Shown here piece after piece: positions 22,994-23,364 of a stretch of 23,364 nt of DNA. The DNA lies in assembly GCA_934232845.1 (NCBI GenBank), contig CAKQGD010000028.1:1-23364 (forward strand). The letters are read 5' to 3'. The notes below the pieces were generated by a model, which saw nothing but the letters and a program-made list of their open reading frames with translations, was not told the DNA's origin and did not search any database. This DNA comes from an uncultured Oscillospiraceae bacterium (GTDB lineage: Bacteria > Bacillota > Clostridia > Oscillospirales > Ruminococcaceae). How positions within the stretch are numbered: position 1 is the first letter of the stretch; every line of letters begins with the position of its first letter. Position numbers and translations under genes: made by a program.

Positions 22994-23364
22994 GCCGTAA
23001 AATATGGAGCCGGATCCATAAAAGAATGCGTGGAGAGCGGTTTTTTTCGTGTTTTATAATTTTCCAACATTTCGTAAAAAAGGAAAGCGCTCGTGCCGTA
23101 AATGGGGATATTCGCCCTTACCGGTTGTTGAAATCTGCGGGAATCATTGGCCGAGAAGTGACTGAGGTGCCTGCTCGATGGTTTGATTGTTTCTCAAGGG
23201 GTCGGCGTTTTGATTGGCGGCGGTATTTTATAATGGAAGACATCGATAAGCGTTTCATTTGCCGGGCAGTTTTCTTTTAAGACCGCCCGTGTTGTTTTAA
23301 TATAAGAAAACAGGCAAGAGAGAGTAAGGGAAAAAGCTTGTTTTGGGGTCATTCGGCGGACTGT
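22994..23364. other. Gene-free right end of the window
   Basis: No supported gene was found. The long plus frame through 23280 begins inside the T-box on the opposite strand and has no ribosome site. A possible weak terminator hairpin is present (23263-23273 with 23279-23289, followed by TGTTGTTTT). A TATAAT at 23229-23234 has no -35 at a usable distance. Confidence 0.5.

Noticed and set aside
22921..23280. 119-residue plus-strand frame at the right end
   Set aside because: It begins inside the valS T-box leader and crosses its promoter. There is no ribosome site, and the composition (Arg/Phe/Lys rich) looks random.
1..23364. CRISPR arrays, rRNA, tRNA genes and transposases
   Set aside because: I looked for regularly spaced repeats, tRNA-like cloverleaf ends and transposase motifs on both strands and saw none. 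The only repeat cluster is the irregular one at 49-180.

Overview
The window is a chromosomal segment from a GC-rich, endospore-forming, meso-diaminopimelate (DAP) type member of the Clostridia. I infer an Oscillospiraceae/Ruminococcaceae-like lineage. The evidence is a division and cell-wall (dcw) cluster that uses the sporulation paralogues SpoVD and SpoVE, a DNPR motif in MurE (meso-DAP), the spoIIAA-spoIIAB-sigF operon, and a Val T-box leader before valS. Almost every gene can be assigned to a known family. I found no clearly undescribed multi-gene system.

Layout. 1-600 has no convincing gene. It holds a cluster of short related repeats (49-180), a short inverted repeat (197-220), two strong hairpin terminators (261-290 and 453-489), and then a sigma-A promoter with an MraZ-type operator. 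601-14951 (+) is the dcw cluster: mraZ, rsmH, ftsL, a hairpin, spoVD, murE, murF, mraY, spoVE, murG, a 175-nt gap, murA, divIB/ftsQ and ftsZ. ftsZ has its own extended -10 promoter and is followed by a terminator. murD, murC, murB and ftsA are not in the cluster, and murA sits where Bacillus has murB. 15131-16261 (+) encodes an AI-2E-type permease, followed by a terminator. 16624-18246 (-) encodes a cytoplasmic gamma-glutamyltranspeptidase. 18445-19874 (+) is spoIIAA-spoIIAB-sigF with overlapping genes. A bidirectional terminator at 19930-19962 lies between sigF and the convergent valS (-). Upstream of valS is a complete T-box leader with specifier GUC and a UGGU bulge, driven by a strong promoter. 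The last ~370 bases have no supported gene.

How the genes fit together. MurA begins UDP-MurNAc synthesis. MurE and MurF add DAP and D-Ala-D-Ala. MraY and MurG make lipid I and lipid II. The SEDS protein SpoVE and the class B PBP SpoVD polymerise and cross-link the product. FtsL, DivIB and FtsZ are divisome parts. MraZ is the likely autoregulator of the first transcript. The candidate sigma-E-like promoter before spoVD and the nearby spoIIA operon tie the region to sporulation, when SpoVD and SpoVE are needed for spore cortex synthesis.
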